Positions 1 to 7,454 of a stretch of DNA of 15,480 nucleotides are shown piece after piece (the stretch's first letter is position 1; each line of letters opens with the position of its first letter). Both the position numbers and the translations under genes were made by a program. The DNA comes from Streptosporangiaceae bacterium. GTDB taxonomy: Bacteria > Actinomycetota > Actinomycetes > Streptosporangiales > Streptosporangiaceae. The notes under the pieces were generated by a model. The model did no database searches. It worked only from the letters and a program-made list of their open reading frames with translations, and was not told the DNA's origin. The stretch is from the NCBI GenBank assembly GCA_030045175.1, contig JASIBM010000644.1:1-15480 (forward strand), read 5' to 3'.

Positions 1-419
1 CCGCGCGCGATCATCGTCGCGTCGAGCGCGAGCACCACGGCGGGCAGGTCGCCAGCGGGGTCGCCGTGCGCGAGCGAGCCGCCGATGGTGCCCCGGTGCC
101 GCACCGCGGGGTCGGCCACCGTGCCCGCGGCCTGCGCGAGCAGGCCGCAGTGCGCGGCGATCAGCGGATCATGCACAACCTGGTAGTGCGTGGTCCGCGC
201 GCCGATGAGCAGCGAGTCGCCGTGGTCGGTGACGCCGCGTATCTCCTCGATGCCGCCGATGTCGACGAGCAGGTCGGGGTGGGCGAAGCCGAGGCGCAGC
301 AGCGGCAGCAGGCTCTGGCCGCCCGCGATGACCTTGGCGTCCTCACCGCCCTCGGCCAGCGCCCGCACCGCCTCGTCGATCGAGTCAGGCTTGACGTAGT
401 CGAACTTGCTCGGGATCAT
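1..419 (-). CDS. coxM: FAD-binding subunit of a molybdenum hydroxylase (CoxM/CutM-like), partial
   Basis: The first 139 codons of the medium subunit, which passes electrons from the iron-sulfur subunit through FAD to an acceptor; the rest lies beyond the left edge. The visible part begins MIPSKFDYVKP and carries both N-terminal FAD-binding signatures of the family: AGGQSLLPLL (residues 32-41) and TIGGSLAHGDPAGDLPAV (111-128). These are the AGGxS and TIGG motifs known from CO dehydrogenase and xanthine dehydrogenase FAD subunits. The ATG (419-417) overlaps the TGA of the large-subunit gene (418-416) as ATGA, and GGAGGT lies about 5-6 nt upstream within the preceding gene, so translational coupling is likely. 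It is the third gene of a small-large-medium operon. Family assignment is firm; the substrate is not determined by this subunit. Confidence 0.93.
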   Translation of the reverse strand, partial: MIPSKFDYVKPDSIDEAVRALAEGGEDAKVIAGGQSLLPLLRLGFAHPDLLVDIGGIEEIRGVTDHGDSLLIGARTTHYQVVHDPLIAAHCGLLAQAAGTVADPAVRHRGTIGGSLAHGDPAGDLPAVVLALDATMIAR

Positions 420-2773
420 GCCGCACCTCCGTTGCGAGCCGTCTCGATCGCGCGCCATACGCGCTCGGGCGTGCACGGCATCGTGACGTCCCTGACCCCG
501 AACGGGTGGAGCGCGTCCACGATCGCGTTGACCACCGCGGGCGTGGAGGCGATCGTCCCGGCTTCGCCCACGCCCTTGACGCCAAGCCGGTTGTCCGCCG
601 GGCTCTCGGTTCTATCCGTAACATAAGACGGCAGGTCGGCCGCCGAAGGTATCAGGTAATCGGCCAGGGTGGTGGTCGTCAGGTTCCCGGCATCGTCGTA
701 GACCGCTTCCTCGTACAGCGCCTGGCCGATGCCCTGGGTGATTCCGCCGTGCACCTGGCCGTCCACGATCAGCGGGTTGACGACCTTGCCGATGTCGTCG
801 ACCGCCACGTACTTCCTGATCGTGACCATGCCGGTCTCGGTGTCCACCTCGACGGCGCACAGGTGGGTGCCGTGCGGGAACGAGAAGTTCGGCGGGTCGA
901 ACGTGGCCTCGGAGTCAAGCGATGGCTCCATGCCGTCGGGCAGGTCGTGCGCGATGAACGAGGCGAGCGCGATCTCCTGGATCGTCCGCCCCTGCTCGGG
1001 GTCGCCGCGCACGTGGAACCGGCCGGACGTGAACTCCAGGTCGTCCTCGCTGGCCTCCATCATGTGCGCGGCCACCCGCCGGGCCTTGGCGATGACCTTG
1101 TCGCACGCGCCGACAAGCGCCATGCCGCCGACCGCCAGCGACCGCGAGCCGTAGGTGTCCATGCCCTTGGCCGCGACCTGCGTGTCGCCGTGCAGCACCC
1201 GGATGTCCTCGAAGGGCACCCCGAGCTGGTCGGCCACGATCTGGCTCCAGGCCGTCTCGTGGCCCTGGCCGTGCGCGCTCGAGCCGGTCACGACCTCGAC
1301 CTTGCCTGTCGGCAGCATCCTGATCGAGGCGTGTTCCCACCCGCCTGCCGCGTAGGCCAGGCTGCCGAGCACGCGGGACGGCGCCAGGCCGCACATCTCG
1401 GTGTAGGTGGAGACGCCGATGCCCAGCCGGACGGAGTCGCCCGCGGCGTTGCGTTGTGCCTGCTCGGACCTCAGCGCGTCGTAGCCGAACAGCTCCTTCG
1501 CCCGCGCGGTCGCCGCCTCGTAGTTGCCCGAGTCATAGGACAGGCCGGCGATCGTGGTGAACGGGAACTCCTCGTGGGAGATCCAGTTCCGCTCGCGCAG
1601 CTCGAGCGGGTCCATGTCCAGCTCGACGGCCAGCTCGTCGAGTATCCGCTCGATCGCGAACGTGGCCTCTGGCCGGCCCGCGCCACGGTAGGCGTCGGTC
1701 GGCATCTTGGTGGTGAACACGCCCGTGCACTTGAACGCGTACGCGTCCATCTTGTATATGCCGCAGTACATGAACGCCCCGAGCAACGGCACGCCCGGCG
1801 TCACCAGCATCAGGTAGGCGCCCATGTCCGCGAGCAGGTCGACGGAGAGGCCGCGGATCCGGCCGTCGCCGTCCGCGGCGATCTTGATCCGCTGCCACTG
1901 GTCGCGGCCGTGGTGCACGGTCATGTTGCCCTCGCTGCGCGACTCGGTCCACTTGACCGGCCGCCCTACCTTGCGCGAGATCAGCACGGCGAGCACTTCC
2001 TCGGCGGTCACCTGGAGCTTGGAGCCGAAGCCGCCGCCCACGTCGGGCGCGATCACCCGGATGCTCTGCTCGGGAATGCCGAAGAACGCGGCGATCGCGA
2101 ACCTGAGCACGTGCGGGATCTGGGTGGCCGACCAGAGCGTCACCTCGTCGCCGACCCAGGCCGAGACCACCGCGCGCGGCTCCATCGCGCACGGGATCAG
2201 CCGCTGCTGGCGGTACTCGCGCTCGAGCACGACCGCAGCGCCGGAAAAGGCCGCGTCGATGTCGCCCGCGGTCGGGAACACGAACTCATAGCTCTTGTTG
2301 CCTGCCTCGTGCACCTTCGGCGAGCCCTCGGTCAGGGCCGCCTTCATGTCGAGCACGGGTTCGAGCGGCGCGTAGCTGACGTCCACGAGGTCCGCCGCGT
2401 CGGCCGCTGTGTACCTGTCGCGGGCGACGACGGCGGCGACCGCCTCGCCGACGTAGCGGACCTCGTCGGTCGCCATCGGCAGGTGCGTCGGGATCACGAT
2501 GTCCGGCGTGACCGGCCACGCGCACGGCAGGCTGCCCTGCTCGAGGTCGGCGCCGGTGAACACGGCGACCACGCCGGGTAGCTTCGCCGCGGCGGTCACG
2601 TCGACGGCGGTGATCTTGGCGTGCGCCTGGTCGCTGCGCTTGAAGGCCATGTGCAACATGCCGGGCAGCGTGATGTTGTCTGTCCAGTTGGTCTGGCCGG
2701 TGACGAGCCTGGCGTCTTCCTTGCGCGGGCGGGCCCTGCCGAGCTCGGCCGCAGGCTCAGCGGTCGTTGTCAT
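416..2773 (-). CDS. coxL: Molybdopterin-binding large subunit of a CoxL-like (form II) aldehyde/CO dehydrogenase family enzyme
   Basis: Catalytic subunit (785 residues, normal family length) of a xanthine oxidase family enzyme, which hydroxylates a substrate at a molybdenum cytosine dinucleotide centre. Visible motifs are GGGFGSK (residues 246-252), the active-site loop AYRGAGR (361-367), GQGHETA (502-508) and GVKGVGEAGT (731-740), in which Glu737 fits the catalytic glutamate. Form I CO dehydrogenases, the proven CO oxidisers, have AYxCSFR with the Cu-binding Cys; AYRGAGR defines the form II group. CO oxidation therefore should not be assumed, and an aldehyde or N-heterocycle is equally possible. 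The start at 2773 overlaps the stop of the small-subunit gene as ATGA and has AGGAG about 8 nt upstream. No signal peptide is seen, so the enzyme is probably cytoplasmic. Confidence 0.95.
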   Translation of the reverse strand: MTTTAEPAAELGRARPRKEDARLVTGQTNWTDNITLPGMLHMAFKRSDQAHAKITAVDVTAAAKLPGVVAVFTGADLEQGSLPCAWPVTPDIVIPTHLPMATDEVRYVGEAVAAVVARDRYTAADAADLVDVSYAPLEPVLDMKAALTEGSPKVHEAGNKSYEFVFPTAGDIDAAFSGAAVVLEREYRQQRLIPCAMEPRAVVSAWVGDEVTLWSATQIPHVLRFAIAAFFGIPEQSIRVIAPDVGGGFGSKLQVTAEEVLAVLISRKVGRPVKWTESRSEGNMTVHHGRDQWQRIKIAADGDGRIRGLSVDLLADMGAYLMLVTPGVPLLGAFMYCGIYKMDAYAFKCTGVFTTKMPTDAYRGAGRPEATFAIERILDELAVELDMDPLELRERNWISHEEFPFTTIAGLSYDSGNYEAATARAKELFGYDALRSEQAQRNAAGDSVRLGIGVSTYTEMCGLAPSRVLGSLAYAAGGWEHASIRMLPTGKVEVVTGSSAHGQGHETAWSQIVADQLGVPFEDIRVLHGDTQVAAKGMDTYGSRSLAVGGMALVGACDKVIAKARRVAAHMMEASEDDLEFTSGRFHVRGDPEQGRTIQEIALASFIAHDLPDGMEPSLDSEATFDPPNFSFPHGTHLCAVEVDTETGMVTIRKYVAVDDIGKVVNPLIVDGQVHGGITQGIGQALYEEAVYDDAGNLTTTTLADYLIPSAADLPSYVTDRTESPADNRLGVKGVGEAGTIASTPAVVNAIVDALHPFGVRDVTMPCTPERVWRAIETARNGGAA

Positions 2774-3237
2774 TGGCCTGCTCCTGCCTGCGCGGCGCGC
2801 CGGACGGCGCGGACGATGTTCTCATAACCGGTGCACCGGCAGAGGTTCCCCTCGAGGCCGTCGCGCACCTCTTCTTCTGTCGGGTCCGGGTTGTCCCTGA
2901 GCAGGTCGGCCGACGCGAGGATCATCCCCGGGGTGCAGTAGCCGCACTGGAGCGCGTGCTCGGCGTGGAACGCCTGCTGCAGCGGGTGCCACTCGCCATT
3001 GGCCAGGCCCTCGATGGTGGTGATCTCGGCGCCGTCGGCCTGGACGGCGAGGACCGAGCAGCTCTTGACCGAGACGCCGTCCATCAGCACCGTGCAGGCG
3101 CCGCAGTTTGACGTGTCGCAGCCGATCGGCGTGCCGGTCTTACCAAGCACGTCCCTGAGATAATGGACAAGCAAGAGGCGTGGCTCGACCTGGTCGGCGT
3201 AGCTCACGCCGTCCACGGTCACGTTGATCTGCGTCAT
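2770..3237 (-). CDS. coxS: [2Fe-2S] small subunit of a molybdenum hydroxylase (CoxS/CutS-like)
   Basis: Electron-transfer subunit of 155 residues, the usual size. The N-terminal plant-ferredoxin-type cluster site is C40-x4-C45-x2-C48 with C60 as fourth ligand. The C-terminal helical domain binds the second cluster through C98-x2-C101 (QCGYCTPGM) and C133-x1-C135 (NLCRCTGYENI). All eight ligands are present. It relays electrons from the Mo centre of the large subunit to FAD in the medium subunit. First gene of the operon. The ATG at 3237-3235 has a GAGGGAG ribosome-binding site about 7 nt upstream. The stop overlaps the start of the large-subunit gene by 4 nt. Confidence 0.96.
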   Translation of the reverse strand: MTQINVTVDGVSYADQVEPRLLLVHYLRDVLGKTGTPIGCDTSNCGACTVLMDGVSVKSCSVLAVQADGAEITTIEGLANGEWHPLQQAFHAEHALQCGYCTPGMILASADLLRDNPDPTEEEVRDGLEGNLCRCTGYENIVRAVRRAAQAGAGQ

Positions 3238-3330
3238 GCGGCGGCTCCCTCGAAGACTCCTGGTGCACCTGGTGTCAACTTAGAACGTGCCCACCCGGCG
3301 CACCAGACCCATTCCCTCGGGAACGGGCGG
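3238..3330 (-). promoter_or_regulatory. Upstream region of the Mo-hydroxylase operon
   Basis: The 93-nt gap before coxS must hold its promoter unless the operon is read through from the propeller gene upstream. On the minus strand there is a perfect TTGACA (plus-strand TGTCAA, 3273-3278) and an 8-bp palindrome GGTGCACC at 3262-3269. No good -10 hexamer sits 16-18 nt downstream, and a start point there would leave almost no leader for the GAGGGAG site. The TTGACA is therefore suggestive only. The palindrome could be part of an operator. Confidence 0.25.
3308..3327 (-). terminator. Hairpin after the minus-strand propeller gene
   Basis: Starting 3 nt beyond the stop codon of the minus-strand propeller gene, CCCATTCCC and GGGAACGGG (plus strand) form a nine-position stem with one A/C mismatch and a very tight loop; opening the top pair gives a CTCG-sized loop. 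No U tract follows, which is common for actinobacterial terminators. It would separate the propeller transcript from the coxSLM operon. Confidence 0.4.
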
Positions 3331-4635
3331 TCAGCTCACGGGGAGCCGCCGCACCCGCCAGTAGATGCCGTTCCATACCTCGGCGATGGTGAATCGGTCG
3401 TCGCCGGCGCCCCAGCCGCCGATCGCGAGGCAGTCGCGGGCGGCCGGGCACGACACGCCAAAGAGCTCGGCGGCTGTCCCGCGAGTCGGACTCCGCTCGA
3501 TGATCCAGCTAGTGCCGTTCCAGGCCGCTATCAGCGTCAGGTCCTGGCCGGAGGCGAGCTGATAGTAGCCGACAGCCTGGCAGCTGGTCGCTGACCGGCA
3601 GGACGCGCCATCCAGGGCGCTCAGCACCGCATTGGCGGGAGCCGGGCTCGGCAGCAGGCGCCAGGAGACGCCGTTCCATATCTCGGTCAGCGTGGCGCCG
3701 GTGATTCCTCGCGGGCCGGCTCCCTGCGCGCCGCCGACCGCGACGCAGGTCCTGGCCGCGGGGCAGGACACCCCGGAAAGGGCGTTGCTGGCCCCCGAGT
3801 CAATGTCGGCGGCCCGCTGCATCAGCCACCTGGTGCCGTTCCATCTCTCTGCCAGCGCGAAGCCAATATGCGTGGCGCCCGAGTAGGTGCCGACCGCGGT
3901 GCAGGCCGCGCCGGACGAGCAGGAGACGGCAGTCAGCACGCTGACCCTGGCGCGGCGCGCGTCGGGGGTTCGCAGGATGCGCCAGCTGCGGCCGTCCCAC
4001 CGCTCGGCCAGCGTTGTCACGCCTGACCTGGTCTGATTGCTGCCTACCGCGATGCACACGCTGGGCGAGGGACAGGAGATGCCGGTCAGCGAGCTGCCTA
4101 TGCCGTGGCGGGCCGGGGGTGCTGGCGTGGCCAGGAGGCGCCACGTCGATCCGTTCCACGCCTCGGCCAGCGGCGCCGACCGACCCGAGCGGCTGAAGTA
4201 GGCGCCGACGGCGACGCAGTCGTGCGGATCGTGACAGCTCACCGCGCTCAGCAGCGCGCTGGCCGGACGCACGAGGTGACGGGCCTTCCCGAACTGCCAC
4301 TTAACGCCGTTCCATTGCTCGGCGAGCGACCGGGGGCCGAAGCGCGTTTCGTCGGCGCCGGCCGTGACGCAAGCCCGCGTGCTCGAGCACGACACGGTCA
4401 GCAGCGTTTCCCCACCGGGAATCATCGCCTTCAGGGCGCCCTGACTGCGGCGCGGATTCGCCCCGTGGTGCGCGCTGCGCGTGGCCGCCTGCGGCCGCGC
4501 GGCCGTGCGATCGCTCAGCACGGCGGCCGACGCGGGGGCCGACACGAGAAGCACGCCGACCAGGACGAGCGAGCGCACAGGCAACTGCCGAGGTCGCCTA
4601 GCGTCGCGTCGCCGGTGCGCGCGTGACCTGGCCAT
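3331..4635 (-). CDS. Secreted seven-repeat WNG protein with paired cysteines, probable beta-propeller
   Basis: A 434-residue protein of unknown function. The start at 4635 is chosen because GGGAGGGG lies about 5 nt upstream and the N-terminus (MARSRAHRRRD, then LVLVGVLLVSAPASA) is a clear signal peptide; in-frame ATGs further upstream have no such support. The mature part is seven repeats of about 50 residues, pattern L-x-x-V/I/A-S-C-x5-C-x-A-V-G ... L-A-E-x-W-N-G-x-x-W. Cysteine pairs sit at 83/89, 134/140, 188/194, 239/245, 291/297, 346/352 and 396/402. All 14 cysteines are in these pairs, so one disulfide per blade is likely after export. Seven such repeats suggest a seven-bladed propeller, usually a binding scaffold. 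No catalytic motif, anchor or cell-wall motif is seen. Confidence 0.85.
   Translation of the reverse strand: MARSRAHRRRDARRPRQLPVRSLVLVGVLLVSAPASAAVLSDRTAARPQAATRSAHHGANPRRSQGALKAMIPGGETLLTVSCSSTRACVTAGADETRFGPRSLAEQWNGVKWQFGKARHLVRPASALLSAVSCHDPHDCVAVGAYFSRSGRSAPLAEAWNGSTWRLLATPAPPARHGIGSSLTGISCPSPSVCIAVGSNQTRSGVTTLAERWDGRSWRILRTPDARRARVSVLTAVSCSSGAACTAVGTYSGATHIGFALAERWNGTRWLMQRAADIDSGASNALSGVSCPAARTCVAVGGAQGAGPRGITGATLTEIWNGVSWRLLPSPAPANAVLSALDGASCRSATSCQAVGYYQLASGQDLTLIAAWNGTSWIIERSPTRGTAAELFGVSCPAARDCLAIGGWGAGDDRFTIAEVWNGIYWRVRRLPVS
3337..4404 (-). repeat. Seven ~150-bp coding repeats (Cys-pair WNG type)
   Basis: Protein-level tandem repeats, one per presumed propeller blade. The most constant elements are SC-x5-C, AVG and W-N/D-G, with WNG or WDG at residues 108, 160, 213, 265, 320, 372 and 421 counted from the start at 4635. 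The DNA repeats have diverged, so this is an old internal duplication rather than recent slippage. Confidence 0.8.
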
Positions 4636-4967
4636 CTCAGCCCCTCCCGCCAGTTGGCCACCCCTTGGAACCCACGCAGTCCCGAGAAACCAGGCACGTC
4701 TCACTCTTGAAGGCCAACGATAGACGCCGCTGCGTGCACCGGACAACATGCTGGCTCGGGGCGCGGTCGGCGATCCCACCAGCACCTAAACGCTGGCCGG
4801 CCGTTTCCTTAACAAGTCCCGTACATCTGATTGCCATACTCGGCGGTTGGGCTTGGACCCGTTGTCGGCCGGGCCGCCCTGAGCCATAGTCGGTCGTGAC
4901 GGGCCTGACCCGCCATGCGTGGCGGGCATAGGTTTGCGCGTGCCGGAATGGGATGGCAGGTGGCGCG
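4636..4967. other. Divergent intergenic region between the two propeller genes
   Basis: About 330 nt without a convincing gene. It should hold back-to-back promoters for the two divergent repeat-protein genes. A plausible minus-strand promoter is listed separately. On the plus strand I see TTGGAC at 4853-4858 and CATAGT at 4885-4890, but the 26-nt spacer is too long to be a standard pair. No repeat, hairpin with U tract or RNA gene was found. Confidence 0.5.
4717..4746 (-). promoter_or_regulatory. Candidate sigma-70-type promoter of the Cys-pair propeller gene
   Basis: On the minus strand TTGTCC (plus 4741-4746) and TATCGT (plus 4717-4722) are separated by 18 nt. Each matches four of six positions of TTGACA and TATAAT. 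This would start transcription near 4710 and give a leader of roughly 75 nt before the ATG at 4635. Seen by eye only. Confidence 0.35.
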
Positions 4968-6239
4968 ATGGCGGAGCGCTCGGTGGCGCGCCGAAGGCCA
5001 GCCGCGCGTGCGGCCTCGCGCGTGCTCGGCGCCGTCGTCGCGGTAATGGTGGTGGCCCCGGTGGCGGCCGTTGCCGCGGTCCCGGCGCCTGCCGCGAGTT
5101 CCGATGTGTACGAGTACCTGAACGGCGTCGCGGTCGCCTCAGCGGGCCGCGCCTGGGCGGTCGGGGCATACTGGCCCTCGTCGTCGGTGAGCGACAGCCT
5201 GATCGAGCGCTGGAACGGCACGTCGTGGCGGCTCGCGACCGGGGCCGGCCTCGGTCGATCGGTGTCCTCGAGTGACCTGGCCGACGTGGCCTTCGCGTCC
5301 CGCTCGGCCGCGTGGGCGGTTGGCACGGTCACCTTCGGCGGCGTCGTCACGCAGACGCTGATCGAGCGCTGGCACGGCGGGGCGTGGCGGCGGGTCCGGA
5401 GCCCGAATCCGGGCGGGACGCCAGGCGTCAGCACGCTCGGCGGGGTGGCCGCGCTCTCGCCGTCCGACGCGTGGGCGGTCGGCTACTACACGCACGTCTC
5501 CCTGGTGCACGGGGCCTCAGACCGAACCCTGACCGAGCACTGGAACGGCCGGGGCTGGCGGCGGGTCCCCAGCCCGTACCCGGGCGGCCAGTCCGGCTCC
5601 TACCTGCTCGGCGTGGCGGCGGTGGCGGCGTCGGACGCCTGGGCGGTCGGCAGCTACGTCGATGCGGGCGGCATCGATCAGTGCCTGATAGAGCACTGGA
5701 ACGGAACGGCGTGGCGGCTGGCCGCCAGCCCGGACCCTGGTGGCCCGGGCCGGTCCTGCATGCTGTACCGCGTCGCCGCCGTGTCGCGCTCTAGCGCGTG
5801 GGCGGTTGGCGCCTACGTCAGCGGTCACGCGATCTCCGCCCTGATCGTGCACTGGAACGGCAGGGCATGGCAGCGGGTGCGCAGCCCGAGCCCGAGCCCT
5901 TCGGCCGCCTTTCTCTACGCGGTGGCCGCGTCATCCCCTTCCGACGCCTGGGCCGTGGGCACGTATGACCGGGACGGCGTCGATCAGACCCTGGTAGAGC
6001 GCTGGAACGGCATCACCTGGCGGCGGGTACCTAGCCCGAACCCGGCCGGCCTGGCGCGCCGTAGCTTCCTGTCCGCCGTCGCGATCGGCTCGCCGTCCGA
6101 TGTCTGGGCGACGGGCTTTTACGACCCGAGCGCGGGTCCGGAGCGGACCCTGATCGAGCACTGGAACGGCACGTACTGGGCGCACGTGACCAGCCCGAAC
6201 CGCTTAGCACGCCGGACCCTCGCCGTCGGCGCCAGATGA
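4968..6239 (+). CDS. Secreted seven-repeat WNG protein with Trp-type blades, probable beta-propeller
   Basis: A 423-residue protein of unknown function, divergent neighbour and apparent paralogue of the minus-strand propeller gene. The ATG at 4968 has AGGTGG 4 nt upstream; an in-frame ATG at 4953 (five residues longer) has a poorer site and cannot be excluded. An Arg-rich N-terminus and a hydrophobic stretch ending near AVPAPAAS form a signal peptide. Seven repeats follow, pattern L-x-x-V-A-x-x-S-x-S-D-A-W-A-V-G ... L-I-E-x-W-N-G-x-x-W-R-R-V-x-S-P-x-P. Blade landmarks are WAVG/WATG at 63, 116, 169, 225, 278, 328 and 380, and WNG/WHG at 82, 135, 192, 244, 296, 346 and 399. The C-x5-C pair of the neighbour is absent from every repeat; only Cys239 and Cys264 occur. 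Probably an extracellular binding scaffold; no catalytic motif is recognised. Confidence 0.85.
   Translation: MAERSVARRRPAARAASRVLGAVVAVMVVAPVAAVAAVPAPAASSDVYEYLNGVAVASAGRAWAVGAYWPSSSVSDSLIERWNGTSWRLATGAGLGRSVSSSDLADVAFASRSAAWAVGTVTFGGVVTQTLIERWHGGAWRRVRSPNPGGTPGVSTLGGVAALSPSDAWAVGYYTHVSLVHGASDRTLTEHWNGRGWRRVPSPYPGGQSGSYLLGVAAVAASDAWAVGSYVDAGGIDQCLIEHWNGTAWRLAASPDPGGPGRSCMLYRVAAVSRSSAWAVGAYVSGHAISALIVHWNGRAWQRVRSPSPSPSAAFLYAVAASSPSDAWAVGTYDRDGVDQTLVERWNGITWRRVPSPNPAGLARRSFLSAVAIGSPSDVWATGFYDPSAGPERTLIEHWNGTYWAHVTSPNRLARRTLAVGAR
5118..6200 (+). repeat. Seven ~150-bp coding repeats (WAVG/WNG type)
   Basis: Tandem repeats of about 48-55 codons, more uniform than those of the divergent neighbour. 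Segments encoding W-A-V-G and H/R-W-N-G-x-x-W-R-R-V recur nearly unchanged at the DNA level, so recombination between blades could change blade number. Confidence 0.8.
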
Positions 6240-6441
6240 ATTTTTCGTTACTAGAAAGCGAACGTTAAGTTGTGAAAAGTCGCACAAGGGATCAATCAGG
6301 CATCTATCCGATGAACGTCTCGGGCGCTCCTGGTCGATTTCCGAGTCAGTCGCTAGGATTGCGGCGATGGGGGACGCTCGACCTTCTTCGGCTGAAGGCG
6401 CCGCCCTGCCCGCGCGACCATGAGGAAGGGATGGCCGTTCC
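6240..6441 (+). promoter_or_regulatory. Upstream region of pstB with candidate promoter and small hairpin
   Basis: A 202-nt gap, notably A/T-rich in its first 60 nt against the GC-rich surroundings. A possible promoter has TAGGAT as -10 (6354-6359) with a weak -35, TGGTCG, 17 nt upstream (6331-6336). CCTTC (6382-6386) and GAAGG (6394-6398) can pair around a TTCGGCT loop in the leader. AGGAAGGG (6423-6430) lies just before a five-codon ORF that ends over the pstB start. No array of 11-nt PHO repeats could be found here. Confidence 0.3.
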
Positions 6442-7383
6442 GTGAGCGACCTGTCACCGCTGGCAACGCCCGCAGCGCAGCGGCCCCGGCCGGGCACCGG
6501 CCCGCTCATCCCTGGCCTCGAAGGCACGGCCTCGTCGTCGGCCCAGGACACGGCCGTGCTCGGCGCCGCAGATGGCGACGCCACCCTGACCGGCATGCAG
6601 CAGATCGGCGGCGCGACGCTCGAGGCGGTGAACATCTCCGCGTGGTTCGGCACCCGCAAGGTGCTCGAGCGGGTGTCGCTGCACATGCCCCGCGGCGTGG
6701 TGACGGCCCTGATCGGGCCGTCAGGCTGCGGCAAGTCCACGTTCTTGCGGATACTCAACCGGATGCACGAGACGGTCCCTGGCGCCCAGCTCGGCGGCCA
6801 GGTGATGCTCGACGGGCACGACATCTACACGCCTGGCACCCGGGTCACGCAGACCCGCAGCCGCATCGGCATGGTGTTCCAGAAGCCGAATCCATTCCCC
6901 GCGATGTCGATCGCGGAGAACGTGCTCGCCGGGCTGCACCTCACCGGGGTGCGGATGAGCCGGCCCCACCGCGCCGAGGTCCTTGAGCGCAGCCTGCTTC
7001 GCGCCGGGTTGTGGAACGAGGTCAAGGACAGGCTGGCCCAGCCAGGGTCGGCGCTGTCCGGTGGTCAGCAGCAGCGGCTGTGCATCGCGCGTTCGCTCGC
7101 GGTGAACCCCGACGTCCTGCTCATGGACGAGCCTTGCTCGGCGCTCGACCCGGGCTCGACCGCCAGGATCGAGCAGACGATCGGCGACATCAAGAACGAG
7201 GTGACGGTCGTGATCGTCACGCACAACATGCAGCAGGCGGCGCGGGTGTCACAGCAGTGCGCGTTCTTCCTGGCCGAGCAGGGCGCGCCAGGCGGCATCG
7301 TGGAGGCTGGGAACACCGAGACGATATTCGGCTCACCGGCCGATCCTCGCACCGCCGACTATGTGCACGGCCGATTCGGATAA
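6442..7383 (+). CDS. pstB: Phosphate ABC transporter ATP-binding protein PstB
   Basis: ATPase that drives phosphate uptake through PstC/PstA from the cytoplasmic face. Of 313 residues, 52-313 are the standard PstB domain: Walker A GPSGCGKST (92-100), Q-loop Q147 in the PstB-typical QKPNPFP (147-153), signature LSGGQQQR (205-212), Walker B LLMDEP (226-231) and switch His261 in THNMQQA. All catalytic residues are present. The first ~50 residues are a Pro/Ala/Gly-rich extension not usual for PstB. The in-frame Met52 (6595) would give the normal length but has no ribosome-binding site. The GTG at 6442 has AGGAAGGG 11 nt upstream and overlaps the stop of the ATG-GCC-GTT-CCG-TGA mini-ORF. pstB stands first and apart from pstC (128-nt gap), unlike the common pstSCAB order. 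Confidence 0.93.
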   Translation: MSDLSPLATPAAQRPRPGTGPLIPGLEGTASSSAQDTAVLGAADGDATLTGMQQIGGATLEAVNISAWFGTRKVLERVSLHMPRGVVTALIGPSGCGKSTFLRILNRMHETVPGAQLGGQVMLDGHDIYTPGTRVTQTRSRIGMVFQKPNPFPAMSIAENVLAGLHLTGVRMSRPHRAEVLERSLLRAGLWNEVKDRLAQPGSALSGGQQQRLCIARSLAVNPDVLLMDEPCSALDPGSTARIEQTIGDIKNEVTVVIVTHNMQQAARVSQQCAFFLAEQGAPGGIVEAGNTETIFGSPADPRTADYVHGRFG

Positions 7384-7405
7384 CAAATGCGACACGGCCC
7401 CGCAC

Positions 7406-7438
7406 GTTCACCCCGCGTTTGCGAACGTGACGTATCGG
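7406..7438 (+). promoter_or_regulatory. PHO-box-like direct repeats and inverted repeat upstream of pstC
   Basis: GTTCACCCCGC (7406-7416) matches the Streptomyces PhoP repeat core GTTCACC exactly. It is followed directly by a second, weaker 11-mer GTTTGCGAACG (7417-7427) and possibly TGACGTATCGG (7428-7438). The same bases contain a perfect 7-bp inverted repeat, CACGTTC (7403-7409) and GAACGTG (7423-7429), with 13 nt between the arms. It lies 74 nt before the pstC start and just upstream of a candidate -10, where an activator would overlap the -35. Either a PhoP site or a dimeric repressor site is possible. Confidence 0.5.
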
Positions 7439-7454
7439 CGATACCGGCGCAGCT

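Noticed and set aside
506..2581. Long plus-strand open frame (691 codons) opposite coxL
   Set aside because: It is antisense to a gene with all expected motifs; its composition (Arg, His, Val, Gly rich, no motif) is that of a GC-rich shadow frame.
4636..4785. N-terminal extension of the Cys-pair propeller protein to 4785
   Set aside because: The ATG at 4635 has a strong ribosome-binding site and begins a proper signal peptide, which an extension of 50 residues would bury. The candidate promoter at 4717-4746 also lies inside the extension.
4637..5434. Minus-strand open frame of 265 codons overlapping the plus-strand propeller and the divergent intergenic region
   Set aside because: It is antisense to the repeat gene, low in complexity and without a motif; the repeated peptides only mirror the WNG repeats.
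6221..6245. CGCC-GTC-GGCG hairpin followed by TTTTT as a terminator for the plus-strand propeller gene
   Set aside because: The stem is only four pairs, lies inside the coding region, and the T run starts 9 nt after it.
6247..6280. Possible PHO box before pstB (GAAC and GTGAAA elements)
   Set aside because: The best matches are 14 nt apart rather than 11 and agree poorly with GTTCACC on either strand.
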